Shown piece after piece: positions 8,325 to 16,982 of a stretch of DNA of 46,519 bases. The DNA comes from Sterolibacterium sp964437515 (GTDB lineage Bacteria > Pseudomonadota > Gammaproteobacteria > Burkholderiales > Rhodocyclaceae), in NCBI GenBank assembly GCA_964437515.1, contig CAYTHB010000017.1:1-46519 (forward strand), in the 5' to 3' direction. Position 1 is the first letter of the stretch; the number at the start of each line of letters is the position of its first letter. A program made the position numbers and the translations under genes. Below the pieces are notes generated by a model. It saw only the letters and a list, made by a program, of their open reading frames with translations. It did not search any database and was not told where the DNA came from.

Positions 8325-8908
8325 GTTTCATCCTTTCGGGCGGATGTGGCACTCTGTACATTCGCAGGTTCGAGGATGACAACAGGAAAATCGCGTCGAC
8401 TACGGTCAGACACCTCCTGCCAATAGGGAAACTCTGCCGTCAGGGAAGGCCACAGACGCTGTTTTTCGTCCGGAGTGACGATACGGGCTGTCATGGGGGT
8501 TTCAGTGCCGAGGCGACCGACACTGACTTGAGGATGCTTTCTGATATTGATGAGCCATGCAGGATCCTGTGGGCTGCCGCCATTGGAAGCCACGAGGATG
8601 AGGTGGGGTGTCTGCTCGACGAAAAACAGAGGCTGTTTCCTGGCTTGCCCCGATTTATGTCCCACGGTGGTCAGTAACAGGACGGGGCGCCCTAGAAAGC
8701 TGTTCCCTAGGCGACCCTTGCTGATACGGAGCAGCCAGACATTGCCACGGGTAATGAGTTTTTTGACGATGGAGAAGCGTTGTTCCTGACGATGCGTGTG
8801 TTTTGTTTTGATGCCGCGTTTGCTTTCAATGTCTCCTAGCTCACCATAGACAATCAAGCCCATGATATTGCTGACGATTTTTTTGACCAGTTCAGTTGCT
8901 GCCGACAT
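8321..8908 (-). CDS. nitroreductase/deazaflavin-dependent oxidoreductase family protein (paralogue 1)
   Basis: A 195-residue Ddn-like (PF04075) protein with the core FLGRPVLLLTTVGHKSGQA, PLFFVEQ and LILVASNGGSPQDPAWLINI. It closely resembles the downstream gene, which it overlaps by 4 bases. The frame is open to 8962, inside the lysA end, but alignment with the paralogue's N terminus (MNISTAFRKLLANILGL against MSAATELVKKIVSNIMGL) supports the ATG at 8908. That leaves about 50 bases after the lysA stop, so it could still be in the lptM-lysA transcript. The basic, amphipathic N-terminal helix suggests membrane association, as in Ddn. Substrate and cofactor are unknown. Confidence 0.82.
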   Translation of the reverse strand: MSAATELVKKIVSNIMGLIVYGELGDIESKRGIKTKHTHRQEQRFSIVKKLITRGNVWLLRISKGRLGNSFLGRPVLLLTTVGHKSGQARKQPLFFVEQTPHLILVASNGGSPQDPAWLINIRKHPQVSVGRLGTETPMTARIVTPDEKQRLWPSLTAEFPYWQEVSDRSRRDFPVVILEPANVQSATSARKDET

Positions 8909-8958
8909 GACATGTTGATGTTCTATTTTATGAAGGGGGCGTGTGAAATACCAAGGAG

Positions 8959-10230
8959 TCAAGGAAGCAGGGTTTCGTGCTCAAAAAGTTGTTGTACGGT
9001 TTCGCGGGGGCGTATGAGATGTGCTTTGTCACCATCGACCAGCACTTCTGCGGCACGGGGGCGTGTGTTGTAGTTGGAGCTCATCGCCATGCCATAAGCC
9101 CCCGCAGACATGATGGCGAGAAGATCGTTTTCTTGAAGGGATAGCGGACGGGCGTGCCCGAGAAAATCGCCGCTTTCACAAATGGGTCCTACGATCTCGT
9201 AGGTATGAACGGGCTGTGATGTTTGCCGGGAGACCGGCAGGATGTCGTGCCATGCGTCATATAGGGCAGGGCGCATCAGGTCATTCATGGCGGCATCCAC
9301 AATGGCAAAGTTTTTCTCGCGACCGGGCTTCAAGGTATCGACACGTGTGAGCAAAACACCGGCATTACCCACCAATGAACGCCCCGGTTCGATGATCAAT
9401 TTTTCCTTGCGGTTTTTGAAAAGTGCCAGTATTGGAGTGAGGTAGGTGTCGGCGTCTGGCGCTGGCTCGTCTTCCCGATAGCAGATGCCCATGCCTCCCC
9501 CCAGATCGATATGGGAAAGATGGATTCCATCGGTCGCAAGCATGTCGACAAGAGCAATGATTTTTTCGGCCGCTTCGAGCGCGGGTGCGGGATCGAGGAG
9601 CTGTGAGCCAATATGGCAGTCGATGCCGCAGAGACGCAGATGGGGTAGCGTATTAGCATGTTGATAGAGCGATCTTGCATCGGCAAATGGCACCCCGAAC
9701 TTGTTACTCTTGAGCCCGGTCGAAATGTATGGATGCGTTTTTGGGTCGACATCAGGGTTGACGCGCAGGGATATGGGGGCGAAAAGATTCAGTTGGGTCG
9801 CCACCGCATTGATGCGATCCAGCTCGCTGGCAGATTCGACATTGAAGCAATAAATGCCGGCACGCAAGGCAGCTTCGATTTCAGTACGCGATTTTGCAAC
9901 GCCCGAAAATACAATCTTGGCCGGATCGCCTCCAGCAGCAATGACACGGCTGAGTTCCCCACCGGAAACGATGTCAAAGCCTGCCCCCATGCGGGCAAAA
10001 AGATTCAGGATGGCAAGGCTGGAGTTTGCCTTGACGGCATAGCAGATCAGGCTGTCGTGGCCTTGTTTTCCTTGGAGAACGTGACGATAGCTTTCATAGG
10101 CTTTGGTAAGTGCTGTACGGGAATAAACATAGCAAGGTGTACCAAAACGGGCTGCCAGCTCGCTTAGTGGTAGGTCTTCAACATGAAGTTGATCGTTGCG
10201 GTAAGGGAAATGAATATTGTTCGAGCTCAT
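8959..10230 (-). CDS. lysA: diaminopimelate decarboxylase
   Basis: LysA removes CO2 from meso-diaminopimelate to give lysine, using pyridoxal phosphate, in the last step of lysine synthesis. The 423-residue product has the PLP lysine Lys67 in CYAVKANS, the Gly-rich phosphate loop GGGMGICYRED, EPGRSLVGNAGVL, and the CESGDFLG motif whose Cys joins the active site of the partner subunit. Length is normal. Its ATG overlaps the stop of lptM (ATGA), an arrangement also found widely in proteobacteria as a small lipoprotein gene before lysA. The two Ddn-like genes lie downstream. Confidence 0.97.
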   Translation of the reverse strand: MSSNNIHFPYRNDQLHVEDLPLSELAARFGTPCYVYSRTALTKAYESYRHVLQGKQGHDSLICYAVKANSSLAILNLFARMGAGFDIVSGGELSRVIAAGGDPAKIVFSGVAKSRTEIEAALRAGIYCFNVESASELDRINAVATQLNLFAPISLRVNPDVDPKTHPYISTGLKSNKFGVPFADARSLYQHANTLPHLRLCGIDCHIGSQLLDPAPALEAAEKIIALVDMLATDGIHLSHIDLGGGMGICYREDEPAPDADTYLTPILALFKNRKEKLIIEPGRSLVGNAGVLLTRVDTLKPGREKNFAIVDAAMNDLMRPALYDAWHDILPVSRQTSQPVHTYEIVGPICESGDFLGHARPLSLQENDLLAIMSAGAYGMAMSSNYNTRPRAAEVLVDGDKAHLIRPRETVQQLFEHETLLP

Positions 10231-10442
10231 GGGGTCACGTTTTCAGGGGCTGTTTTGTTATTATCGGTGACTGAGTTGGGTGCCTGAGCGGGCAACGGTG
10301 TTGCGGGTTCAGGGATGCCCGACAAAGGGGACGATGTGTGTCCTGGTGGCAGCATCAAGGGGGTTTTCGTGCCACATGCGGTGAGCGTGAATGTTGATGT
10401 TATGAGGGCGAAAATGCTCAAGATACGCAGCAATGGATGCAT
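10227..10442 (-). CDS. lptM: LPS-assembly lipoprotein LptM-like
   Basis: A 71-residue small lipoprotein. The signal peptide (MHPLLRILSIFALITSTFTL) ends in the lipobox LTAC with Cys23 as lipidation site. It is followed by GTKTPLMLPPG, matching the short conserved GxKGPLxLP stretch of LptM/YifL, which stabilises the LptD-LptE LPS translocon in the outer membrane. The rest is Pro/Thr/Ala-rich and probably unfolded. The position between divergent cyaY and lysA is the usual place for this gene. Identification rests on the lipobox, the short motif and gene order. Confidence 0.85.
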   Translation of the reverse strand: MHPLLRILSIFALITSTFTLTACGTKTPLMLPPGHTSSPLSGIPEPATPLPAQAPNSVTDNNKTAPENVTP

Positions 10443-10475
10443 GATAGCTAGCCTGTGGAAAAAGTTTTAATGTTA

Positions 10476-10500
10476 ACACAGTGATTTGAGTGATCTGTGT
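10476..10500. promoter_or_regulatory. inverted repeat in the lptM-cyaY divergent promoter region
   Basis: ACACAG and CTGTGT, 13 bases apart, form a 6-bp inverted repeat in the 91-base gap between divergent lptM and cyaY. It could be an operator or part of the promoters. No clear -10/-35 elements can be assigned, so the call is tentative. Confidence 0.25.
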
Positions 10501-10533
10501 GAATCGGAGCAAGAGCAATAGGAGTATGACGAG

Positions 10534-10863
10534 ATGGATGACAAGGATTTCAATCGACGTGCCGAGATCATGCTGGAGCGGATCGAAGCCGCGCTGGAAA
10601 ATTGTGAGGTGGATTTTGATTTCGAGTTATTACCCGGTGGCGTGATCGAATTGACGTTTGACCAGCAAGGGGGGAGCAAGATCATCATCAATCGCCATGC
10701 TTCGGCGCGTGAAATCTGGATTGCTGCAAAATCCGGAGGCTATCATTTTCGTCCGGAAGGCTTGGCATGGATTGGTACTCGGGATGGGGTCGGGTTGATG
10801 GCCTGTCTTGCACGATGCATGAGTGAACAGTCAGGGCAAGTCATAGAACTGGAGGAGGATTGA
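10534..10863 (+). CDS. cyaY: iron-sulfur cluster assembly protein CyaY (bacterial frataxin)
   Basis: CyaY is the bacterial frataxin, an iron-binding regulator of IscS-driven Fe-S cluster assembly. The 109-residue length is typical. The N-terminal helix is acidic (MDDKDFNRRAEIMLERIEAAL), followed by DFDFELLPGGVIELTF and the conserved sheet segment GSKIIINRHASAREIWIAAKSGGYHF. AGGAG lies about ten bases before the ATG. It is divergent from lptM and convergent with mrcA; a diverged copy of the intergenic repeat separates the two stops. Confidence 0.95.
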   Translation: MDDKDFNRRAEIMLERIEAALENCEVDFDFELLPGGVIELTFDQQGGSKIIINRHASAREIWIAAKSGGYHFRPEGLAWIGTRDGVGLMACLARCMSEQSGQVIELEED

Positions 10864-10865
10864 GG

Positions 10866-10956
10866 AAATCACATCGGTAGCAGTCCCTCAAGGGAAGACT
10901 ACGGATTTGATCGCTGCGCTCATAAATTCAACCCGTCCCTGATTTTTGTATTTCAC
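10866..10956 (-). repeat. structured intergenic repeat, copy 4 (diverged, short)
   Basis: Read on the minus strand, this stretch starts GTGAAATACAAAAATCAG, identical to the left end of copy 3. It continues with a diverged GTTGAATTTATGAGCGCAGC block, CCCTTGAGGG, and a right end TGCTACCGATGTGATT resembling the GGCTACCATGATCGTT end of copy 2. The middle hairpins are missing. It fills the gap between the convergent stops of cyaY and mrcA, beginning right after the mrcA stop codon. It may act as a bidirectional terminator. Confidence 0.65.
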
Positions 10957-10957
10957 G

Positions 10958-13336
10958 TTAATCGGAATTCTTTTTGATGGGTGTCGGTGTTGCATCCTGA
11001 ATGGGTGCGGGTACTTTGACGAAGGGTAGCGAAATCGGTTGGGATGATGCGGGTGGCGGTTTTTCACTGTCATCCTCGGAAGTGTCGTTCGAATCCGTCT
11101 GGTTTTCCTGATAAGCGAAATCGGGGTTTTTATGATTGCCGCTGGGGTCGTCCGTTGCGATGGTGACCAAGCCTTCGGGTTCTTCCATCTGACTTTCAGA
11201 AACACCTTTCAATGCGGTTTCCATATAGCCGATCCAGATCGGTAGCGCGGCTGAGCCTCCTGTTTCACCACTTCCCAGCTTGCGAGGCTGATCGAATCCG
11301 ATCCAGGCAATCCCGACAACCGTGGGTTGATAGCCGCAGAACCATGCATCAATATAGTCGTTGGTGGTGCCGGTTTTTCCGGCAAGATCGCTACGCTTGA
11401 GTGAGAGCGCGCGCGTCGCCGTTCCACGTCGAACGACATCGTGCATCATGCTGTCCATGAGGTAGGCGTTGCGTGCATCGATGACGCGCAAGGACTCATC
11501 ACCTGCGACCAGCGGATGCGTTTCGGCGATGATCTTGCCTTTGTCATCCATGATCTGGTGAACGATGAAAGGGGTGATTCTGTAGCCGCCATTGGCGAAA
11601 ACAGAGTAGGCAGTGAGCTGCTGCCAGAGCGTGACAGAGCCCGCACCGAGTGCCATGGTCAGATAGGGGGGGTGCTTGTTCGCATCAAAACCAAAGCGGG
11701 TAATGTAGTCTTGGGTATATTGCGTCCCGATGGCGCGTAGCAGGCGAATGGACACCATGTTTTTTGATTTGGCCAGTGCCGTGCGCAAGGTCATCGGGCC
11801 GTCATACTTGCCATCGTAGTTTTTGGGTGCCCATGCCTGAGAGCCGGTTTCCCCGCCGGGAATGACGATGGGTTCGTCCGCAACAACGGATGCAGGGGTA
11901 TAGCCCTTCTCCAAAGCGGCGGAATAGATGAAAGGCTTGAAGCTCGAACCCGGTTGACGCCAGCCTTGTGTCACATGGTTGAATTTGTTGCGATTGAAAT
12001 CAAAGCCACCCACCAGCGCACGAATGGCTCCATCGATGGGACTGGCAGCGACAAATGCCGATTCAACCTCGGGCATTTGGGTGATCTGCCATTGTTTTTT
12101 TGCATCGCGATTCACCCGGATGATGGCACCACGACGCAGACGTTTGTTGGGGGGAGCCTTGTCCCCCATCATGGGTGCAGCAAATTTCACTCCTTCGCCA
12201 TTGATCGTAACGGTTTCGCCACCGCGTAGATAGGCGCGCACACTACCGGGCTGTGCGCTGAGCACGACAGCAGCAATCAGATCGCCTGAGTTTTCGTGAT
12301 CATTCAGGGCGACATCCAGTGCTTCATCGGCTTCGGATTGGATTTCGGCCATGTCGACATAACCTTCTGCTCCCCGATAGCCATGTCGGCGATCGTAGTC
12401 CATGGCGTTTTTGCGCAGGCTGCGATAAGCCGCTTCCTGTTCAGCACTGTTGATGGTGGTCATGATGCTGTAGCCTTTGATATAGATGTCCTCGTGATAT
12501 TGCTCATAAGCAATCTGTCGCGCCATCTCAGCGACAAACTCGGCGTGGACACCGAAATCATTGGTTTCACGCTTGATGGAAAGCGTGGCTTCCTGAGCCT
12601 CGGCATATTGGGCATCATTAATGAATCCCAGTTCGTGCATACGTCGCAGAACGTAGAGCTGACGCAGCTTTGCGCGTTTTGGATTAGCGACCGGATTGAA
12701 TGAAGAGGGTGCTTTTGGAAGGCCGGCTAGCATCGCCGCTTCGGCGACGGTAATGTCTTTCAAAGGTTTGCCAAAATAAATTTGCGCAGCTGAAGAAAAG
12801 CCGTAAGCGCGTTGTCCGAGATAGATTTGATTGATGTAAAGCTGAAAGATTTCATCCTTGGACAAGCTATGCTCGATCTTGAAGGAAAGTAGTGCTTCAT
12901 AGACCTTGCGGGTCAATGTCTTTTCGCTCGACAGAAAGAAATTGCGTGCTACTTGCATGGTGATGGTGGACGCCCCCTGCCGTTTTCCACCACCGACAAA
13001 GTTGGAATAAGCGGCGCGTAATACGCCCAGCGTATCCACACCGCCATGTGTATAGAAACGCTCATCTTCAGCTGCGAGGATGGCTTGTTTCATGATCGCA
13101 GGGACTTCTGTAATGCGTACTAACGCACGGCGCTCTTCGCCAAACTCGCCGATCAACTGATGATCTGCGGTATAGACGCGCAAAGGAATCTTGGGTTGGT
13201 AATCCGTCAGCACATCCAGCGAGGGCAGTTGCGGGTAAGCCATGACCACCACGATGCCTGCAAGTGCGACAGCAGCAATAAAGAGACCGATCAGAAACAG
13301 ACCGAAATAGAGTAAGCCACGCAGAAAAGTGGACAA
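10958..13336 (-). CDS. mrcA: penicillin-binding protein 1A (bifunctional transglycosylase/transpeptidase)
   Basis: A class A PBP of 792 residues that polymerises and cross-links peptidoglycan in the periplasm. One N-terminal membrane anchor (about residues 7-33) is followed by the GT51 domain with catalytic Glu90 in AAEDERFYTHGG and the motifs GASTITMQVARNFFL and FQLYINQIYLG. The transpeptidase domain has Ser464 in the SSFK motif, an SKN triad and KTGTTND. An OB-like insert lies between the two domains, as in PBP1A. The C-terminal tail is acidic and Pro-rich. It converges on cyaY. Length and motifs are complete. Confidence 0.97.
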   Translation of the reverse strand: MSTFLRGLLYFGLFLIGLFIAAVALAGIVVVMAYPQLPSLDVLTDYQPKIPLRVYTADHQLIGEFGEERRALVRITEVPAIMKQAILAAEDERFYTHGGVDTLGVLRAAYSNFVGGGKRQGASTITMQVARNFFLSSEKTLTRKVYEALLSFKIEHSLSKDEIFQLYINQIYLGQRAYGFSSAAQIYFGKPLKDITVAEAAMLAGLPKAPSSFNPVANPKRAKLRQLYVLRRMHELGFINDAQYAEAQEATLSIKRETNDFGVHAEFVAEMARQIAYEQYHEDIYIKGYSIMTTINSAEQEAAYRSLRKNAMDYDRRHGYRGAEGYVDMAEIQSEADEALDVALNDHENSGDLIAAVVLSAQPGSVRAYLRGGETVTINGEGVKFAAPMMGDKAPPNKRLRRGAIIRVNRDAKKQWQITQMPEVESAFVAASPIDGAIRALVGGFDFNRNKFNHVTQGWRQPGSSFKPFIYSAALEKGYTPASVVADEPIVIPGGETGSQAWAPKNYDGKYDGPMTLRTALAKSKNMVSIRLLRAIGTQYTQDYITRFGFDANKHPPYLTMALGAGSVTLWQQLTAYSVFANGGYRITPFIVHQIMDDKGKIIAETHPLVAGDESLRVIDARNAYLMDSMMHDVVRRGTATRALSLKRSDLAGKTGTTNDYIDAWFCGYQPTVVGIAWIGFDQPRKLGSGETGGSAALPIWIGYMETALKGVSESQMEEPEGLVTIATDDPSGNHKNPDFAYQENQTDSNDTSEDDSEKPPPASSQPISLPFVKVPAPIQDATPTPIKKNSD

Positions 13337-13400
13337 GATGGATACCCCAAAAAAGATGCAACAGAGGATTATAGGCGATGCACTTCAGGCAACCGGGAGG

Positions 13401-14396
13401 CTATGACGATGAATCAGCGATATTTTTGTTGTGGATGGAATCATTTTTGTGGTCAAGCCAGACGGCCAGCCCTTGGGCATTGAGTTCGATATCCATTTCA
13501 AGTAGTTTCAACAGAGCCTCACCCTGTAACCCCCATGAGTGCTGGCGAGCTTCTTCAAGCATGATGTTCTGGATCGCCATTTTCAAATCTTGATGCCGCT
13601 GTGTGCCTGTTGTTTTCAGTGATTGTGCGGTTTTGACCAGCGCGTCGATCAGGCGATGCAGGTCTGCGCCCATGCGGGGGATGTCGGTAACCTGCCCATA
13701 ATGTGTCAGATACAGCGCTTGAGGTTGCCAAGAGAGAATGAGGTCTATCGAGTGATGCAAAGCCTCGGGGTCAAAGTGCACAGGTGTGGTGGTCGGGCAG
13801 ATGTGTTGTCTTCCGTTCTGATCGCATTCGCGGTAAGACAGTCCAAACGTGTCTCCTGTAAAAAAGTGACCGGTGATCGCGTCGCGTATACAAATGTGGT
13901 GTCGAGCATGGCCCGGTGTGTGGAAAAGAGTCAGCTTTCGCCCAGCCAGTGAGAGCGTCTGTTCGTGCTCTGCTGTGATGATGCGGGAAGGGTCGATGGG
14001 CAGTATTTCGCCGTAGAGTCGTCGAAATTTTTCTTCACCATAAACGGCCACCGTCCCCGCAACGAGTTTGGCAGGTTCGGCAATATGTCGTGCGCCGAGC
14101 GGGTGAACAATCAACTGGGCATTGGGGAGTTCTCGCAGGAGTGCCCCCGCACCTCCGGCATGGTCGAGATGGATATGCGTGAGAATGACGTAATCCACTT
14201 GCGTCGGTGCGATGCCGTATTGTGCCAATGTGTTCATCACCCGAGGGACGGCGTGTTGTGTCGCCGTGTCGATCAGTGCGGCGCGGCCTTGTTCCATCAT
14301 GAGATGGATGGCCGCGAGTTGGGGACGGCCGTACCCCGAGTCAATGGCGACAATGCCGTTACCATAATCCATCAGGAAATCCTTGCTTGGGTTCAT
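13401..14396 (-). CDS. metallo-beta-lactamase fold hydrolase
   Basis: A 331-residue soluble hydrolase of the metallo-beta-lactamase superfamily. The zinc motif is HIHLDH (His74, His76, Asp78, His79), followed by a His in HTPGHARHH, the bridging Asp in FTGDTF and a His in YLTHYG. The roughly 100-residue C-terminal part is helical and may be a substrate-specific cap or winged helix. The ORF opens at 14435, but the ATG at 14396 has AAAGGA 7-8 bases upstream and is the better start. It is divergent from ppa. No substrate can be assigned; thioesterase, lactonase and other activities occur in this superfamily. Confidence 0.85.
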   Translation of the reverse strand: MNPSKDFLMDYGNGIVAIDSGYGRPQLAAIHLMMEQGRAALIDTATQHAVPRVMNTLAQYGIAPTQVDYVILTHIHLDHAGGAGALLRELPNAQLIVHPLGARHIAEPAKLVAGTVAVYGEEKFRRLYGEILPIDPSRIITAEHEQTLSLAGRKLTLFHTPGHARHHICIRDAITGHFFTGDTFGLSYRECDQNGRQHICPTTTPVHFDPEALHHSIDLILSWQPQALYLTHYGQVTDIPRMGADLHRLIDALVKTAQSLKTTGTQRHQDLKMAIQNIMLEEARQHSWGLQGEALLKLLEMDIELNAQGLAVWLDHKNDSIHNKNIADSSS

Positions 14397-14479
14397 GATG
14401 CGTCCTTTCGATTCATGATCATCGCTGATGTTCATGTTTTTATTGTGATGATGTGGGGTAAGGTCACGTCACGCTACGT

Positions 14480-14485
14480 TATAAT
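14480..14485 (+). promoter_or_regulatory. -10 element of the ppa promoter
   Basis: A perfect TATAAT lies 25 bases before the ppa ATG, in the divergent gap between the MBL gene and ppa. No good -35 hexamer is found 16-18 bases upstream, so the promoter may depend on this -10 or on an activator. Confidence 0.5.
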
Positions 14486-14510
14486 ATTGGGCTTTTTTCA
14501 GGAGAAAACC

Positions 14511-15059
14511 ATGGGTCTGGACCGCGTACCATCCGGCAAGGATTTGCCAAATGATTTCAATGTCATCATCGAAATTTCGATGCGTTCTGAACCGATCAAA
14601 TACGAGGTTGATAAGGAATCCGGCGCACTTTTCGTGGATCGATTCATGTCGACTTCCATGCATTATCCCTGCAATTATGGCTATATTCCTCACACCATTT
14701 CGGGGGATGGCGATCCGGTGGATGTGCTGGTCATTTCCCAGTTTTCATTGCCGCCCGGTGTTGTCGTGCGCTGCCGTCCCATCGGCATGTTGAAAATGAA
14801 TGACGAGGCCGGTGAGGATGCGAAAGTGCTGGCGGTACCGGTGGATAAGCTGATGCCCTTGTATCGTAAAGTGATGTCGTACCGCGATATGCCCCAAAAT
14901 ATGCTGGATCAGATTTCACACTTCTTTGAGCATTACAAGGATCTGGAACCCGGTAAGTTTGTCAAAGTGCTCGGTTGGGCTGATGTCGAGGAGGCTAAGC
15001 AGGAAATTCTGAATGGTGTCAAAAACTATAACGAAGCTCAGGATAAACCGGCATTTTGA
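14511..15059 (+). CDS. ppa: inorganic pyrophosphatase (family I)
   Basis: Ppa hydrolyses pyrophosphate to phosphate, pulling biosynthetic reactions forward. The 182-residue product shows the family I signature GDGDPVDVLV (Asp66, Asp68, Asp71 binding Mg) and the later DEAGEDAKV with Asp103. HYPCNYGYIP is also typical. An open frame runs back to 13965, antisense to the MBL gene, but AGGAGA at 14501-14506 and the family N terminus fix the ATG at 14511. It converges on the iron operon with 34 bases between stops and no clear terminator. Confidence 0.97.
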   Translation: MGLDRVPSGKDLPNDFNVIIEISMRSEPIKYEVDKESGALFVDRFMSTSMHYPCNYGYIPHTISGDGDPVDVLVISQFSLPPGVVVRCRPIGMLKMNDEAGEDAKVLAVPVDKLMPLYRKVMSYRDMPQNMLDQISHFFEHYKDLEPGKFVKVLGWADVEEAKQEILNGVKNYNEAQDKPAF

Positions 15060-15093
15060 ATCCCGAGAATCCCGACGTTTGAATGATGCAAGC

Positions 15094-16593
15094 TTACCAG
15101 GCAAAAAGTACCTGGTACCAGTTCCCTCCCATCACGGCGAGGGGCAGCATGAACAGGACGACAGACGCAAGGCGACGCAGCCCTGCGCTGTCGTTTTGTA
15201 TGATGAGGCGTAGCCCCATCCCTCCCGAAGCCAGCATTCCTCCCGCAATCAATGCGGCACGCAGCATGGGAAGTCCGCTCCACACCCAGCCTTCGGATTT
15301 GAGCTGGGTGCTGGTGAGCATGCTCAAGCCTACAAAAATACTGGCACCCGCCAGAGGAATCAATGCGATGGAGAGCCGTTGCCAGCTCAAGGAAGCCGAG
15401 TCTTCCGTTGATTGAAGGCAACGTGCAGCCAGTGCGACCGACACCCAGATCAAGGTGCCAATCAGGAGTCCGATGCCCACGATGTAGCCGATGACCAGCA
15501 GTCCATCCAGCCAGGTGAAAACATCATTGGCTTCGGGATAGTGTGTCAGTATCCACCATGGGGCTTCATCTCCAAGCAGTAAATAGTGATCGCCATTCAC
15601 CAGCCATTCGGCAATCGCCATTTTGATCTTGAGAAACCACGGGCTGACCGTCCATTGAAAGGCCGCCGTTGCCATGCCCAGCACACCGAAAATCAATGTC
15701 AGTGCCTCGCTGGTGCCGACGCGAGTTGATGGGGCGAATATTTCACGCCAAGGTGTGCGTGCCGCCAGTGTGACAGCATTTCGATGGCCAGCACAGCGGC
15801 CACAGGCATGGCATTCCGATGCGCCCGTCATGCGACGGATATCGATGAGGGGTGCGCAATTCACGATGGGTGCGGTACGTTTGACGATTTTGATCGTTGC
15901 TGTCGTTGCAGCAGCCGGTGTTGTTGAGGCTACGGGGGTGTAATGATCCCATGCGGCGCGATCCACGCGGAAATGGACAGGGGCGATGCGTGCTAGCAGT
16001 GCGAAGACTCCGCTGGCAGGACATAAATGGCGACACCAGATGCGTTTTCCCCGACCATAGATGAATCCGATGGCCAATGCGCCAATGCTGGAGCCGCCCA
16101 AGATCAATAGTGCTGCTTGAGGATACTCATAAACACTAATGAGTTGTCCATAAATAGTCGTACAAATAAACGCAAAAAAAGGCCAGCCCGACCATTTCAG
16201 CCAATGCGGTACCGGTCGCCCTAATCCGTGGTTGCTGGCCCATTCCGTGAGCGTGCCTTCAGGGCAAAAGACGCCGCACCAGACACGCCCAAACATCATG
16301 GTGGCCAGCATCACTCCCGGCCACCAGATACCCCAGAACATGAATTGTGCGAACAGCCGCAGGTTATTCCAGAGATGTGCGCCCTCTGGCGGGATGGGCT
16401 GGAAAGCTGGAATGATGACCAGCGCCAGATAGAACACCACGACGATCCATTGAATCGCCTGAATTACTTTGCGATGGCGCACCATCCCCTCACCCAGACG
16501 TGCCAGCCAGCTGCGAGATTCTGCGGATGAGGTGCTTGCTGGATTCGGGGATGTATTGAAAGTGATATTTGAAAGTGGTGGATGCTCGGTCAT
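15094..16593 (-). CDS. ftrD: membrane 4Fe-4S protein of the Ftr iron uptake system (FtrD-like)
   Basis: A 499-residue polytopic membrane protein with ferredoxin-like cysteine clusters: WCGVFCPEG, WCRHLCPASG, and CHACGRC further on. This layout is that of NapH/RdxA-like proteins and of FtrD, the proposed electron-transfer component of the FtrABCD ferrous iron transporter described in Bordetella and Brucella. About nine hydrophobic segments are visible. It is the last gene of an operon that starts with the P19-like ftrA and includes the cupredoxin ftrB, which is why I choose FtrD over NapH. The FTR1 permease (FtrC) that should work with it is absent here. Confidence 0.8.
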   Translation of the reverse strand: MTEHPPLSNITFNTSPNPASTSSAESRSWLARLGEGMVRHRKVIQAIQWIVVVFYLALVIIPAFQPIPPEGAHLWNNLRLFAQFMFWGIWWPGVMLATMMFGRVWCGVFCPEGTLTEWASNHGLGRPVPHWLKWSGWPFFAFICTTIYGQLISVYEYPQAALLILGGSSIGALAIGFIYGRGKRIWCRHLCPASGVFALLARIAPVHFRVDRAAWDHYTPVASTTPAAATTATIKIVKRTAPIVNCAPLIDIRRMTGASECHACGRCAGHRNAVTLAARTPWREIFAPSTRVGTSEALTLIFGVLGMATAAFQWTVSPWFLKIKMAIAEWLVNGDHYLLLGDEAPWWILTHYPEANDVFTWLDGLLVIGYIVGIGLLIGTLIWVSVALAARCLQSTEDSASLSWQRLSIALIPLAGASIFVGLSMLTSTQLKSEGWVWSGLPMLRAALIAGGMLASGGMGLRLIIQNDSAGLRRLASVVLFMLPLAVMGGNWYQVLFAW

Positions 16594-16629
16594 GAGGTGC
16601 GCGAGGCGATACTGATACTGATACGCAGA

Positions 16630-16968
16630 TTATTTGGCGATGATGCGTCCTTTCGCCGTGTCAGCATGAAACTCGCCAAAGAAGGGATAACTTCCGGGTT
16701 TCAGCGGTTGAAAAATAAGAAAACTCGTCGCGCCTTCAGCGATGACTTTTTCTTTGCGGAGTTCCAAGCTTTCAAATTCTTCAGGTCCTGGACCTTCGTT
16801 CTTGATGAGCAGGCGGAACTTGGTATTTGCGGCCACTTCAAGCGTTTCCGGAATGAAACGTCCCGCTTTGGCGGTGAGATTATAAGTGGGCATTTCCTGT
16901 GCGTGTGCAGGAGCAAGGGCGAACAGTAAGGTAAAGAGGGTGATGCGGCAAATTTTGAGTAATGGCAT
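16630..16968 (-). CDS. ftrB: periplasmic cupredoxin-like protein (FtrB-like)
   Basis: A 112-residue exported protein of the cupredoxin-like domain family. The signal peptide (MPLLKICRITLFTLLFALAP) is cut after AHA. The mature part has the beta-strand pattern of a small cupredoxin and ends GSYPFFGEFHADTAKGRIIAK. In FtrABCD systems FtrB is the proposed oxidase that converts ferrous to ferric iron for the permease. The start at 16968 has AGAGGA about eight bases upstream; an earlier ATG at 16986 would place that site inside the gene. A canonical Cys-x-x-x-x-His copper motif is not obvious, so copper binding should be treated as inferred. Confidence 0.78.
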   Translation of the reverse strand: MPLLKICRITLFTLLFALAPAHAQEMPTYNLTAKAGRFIPETLEVAANTKFRLLIKNEGPGPEEFESLELRKEKVIAEGATSFLIFQPLKPGSYPFFGEFHADTAKGRIIAK

Positions 16969-16982
16969 GATGTGTTCCTCTT

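Noticed and set aside
13965..14510. Upstream extension of the ppa reading frame by about 180 residues
   Set aside because: It is antisense to the MBL hydrolase gene, resembles no PPase, and a good ribosome site and family N terminus fix the start at 14511.
15094..16593. Assignment of the 4Fe-4S protein as NapH of nitrate reductase
   Set aside because: No nap genes are nearby, and the operon contains P19-like and cupredoxin genes, which point to FtrD.
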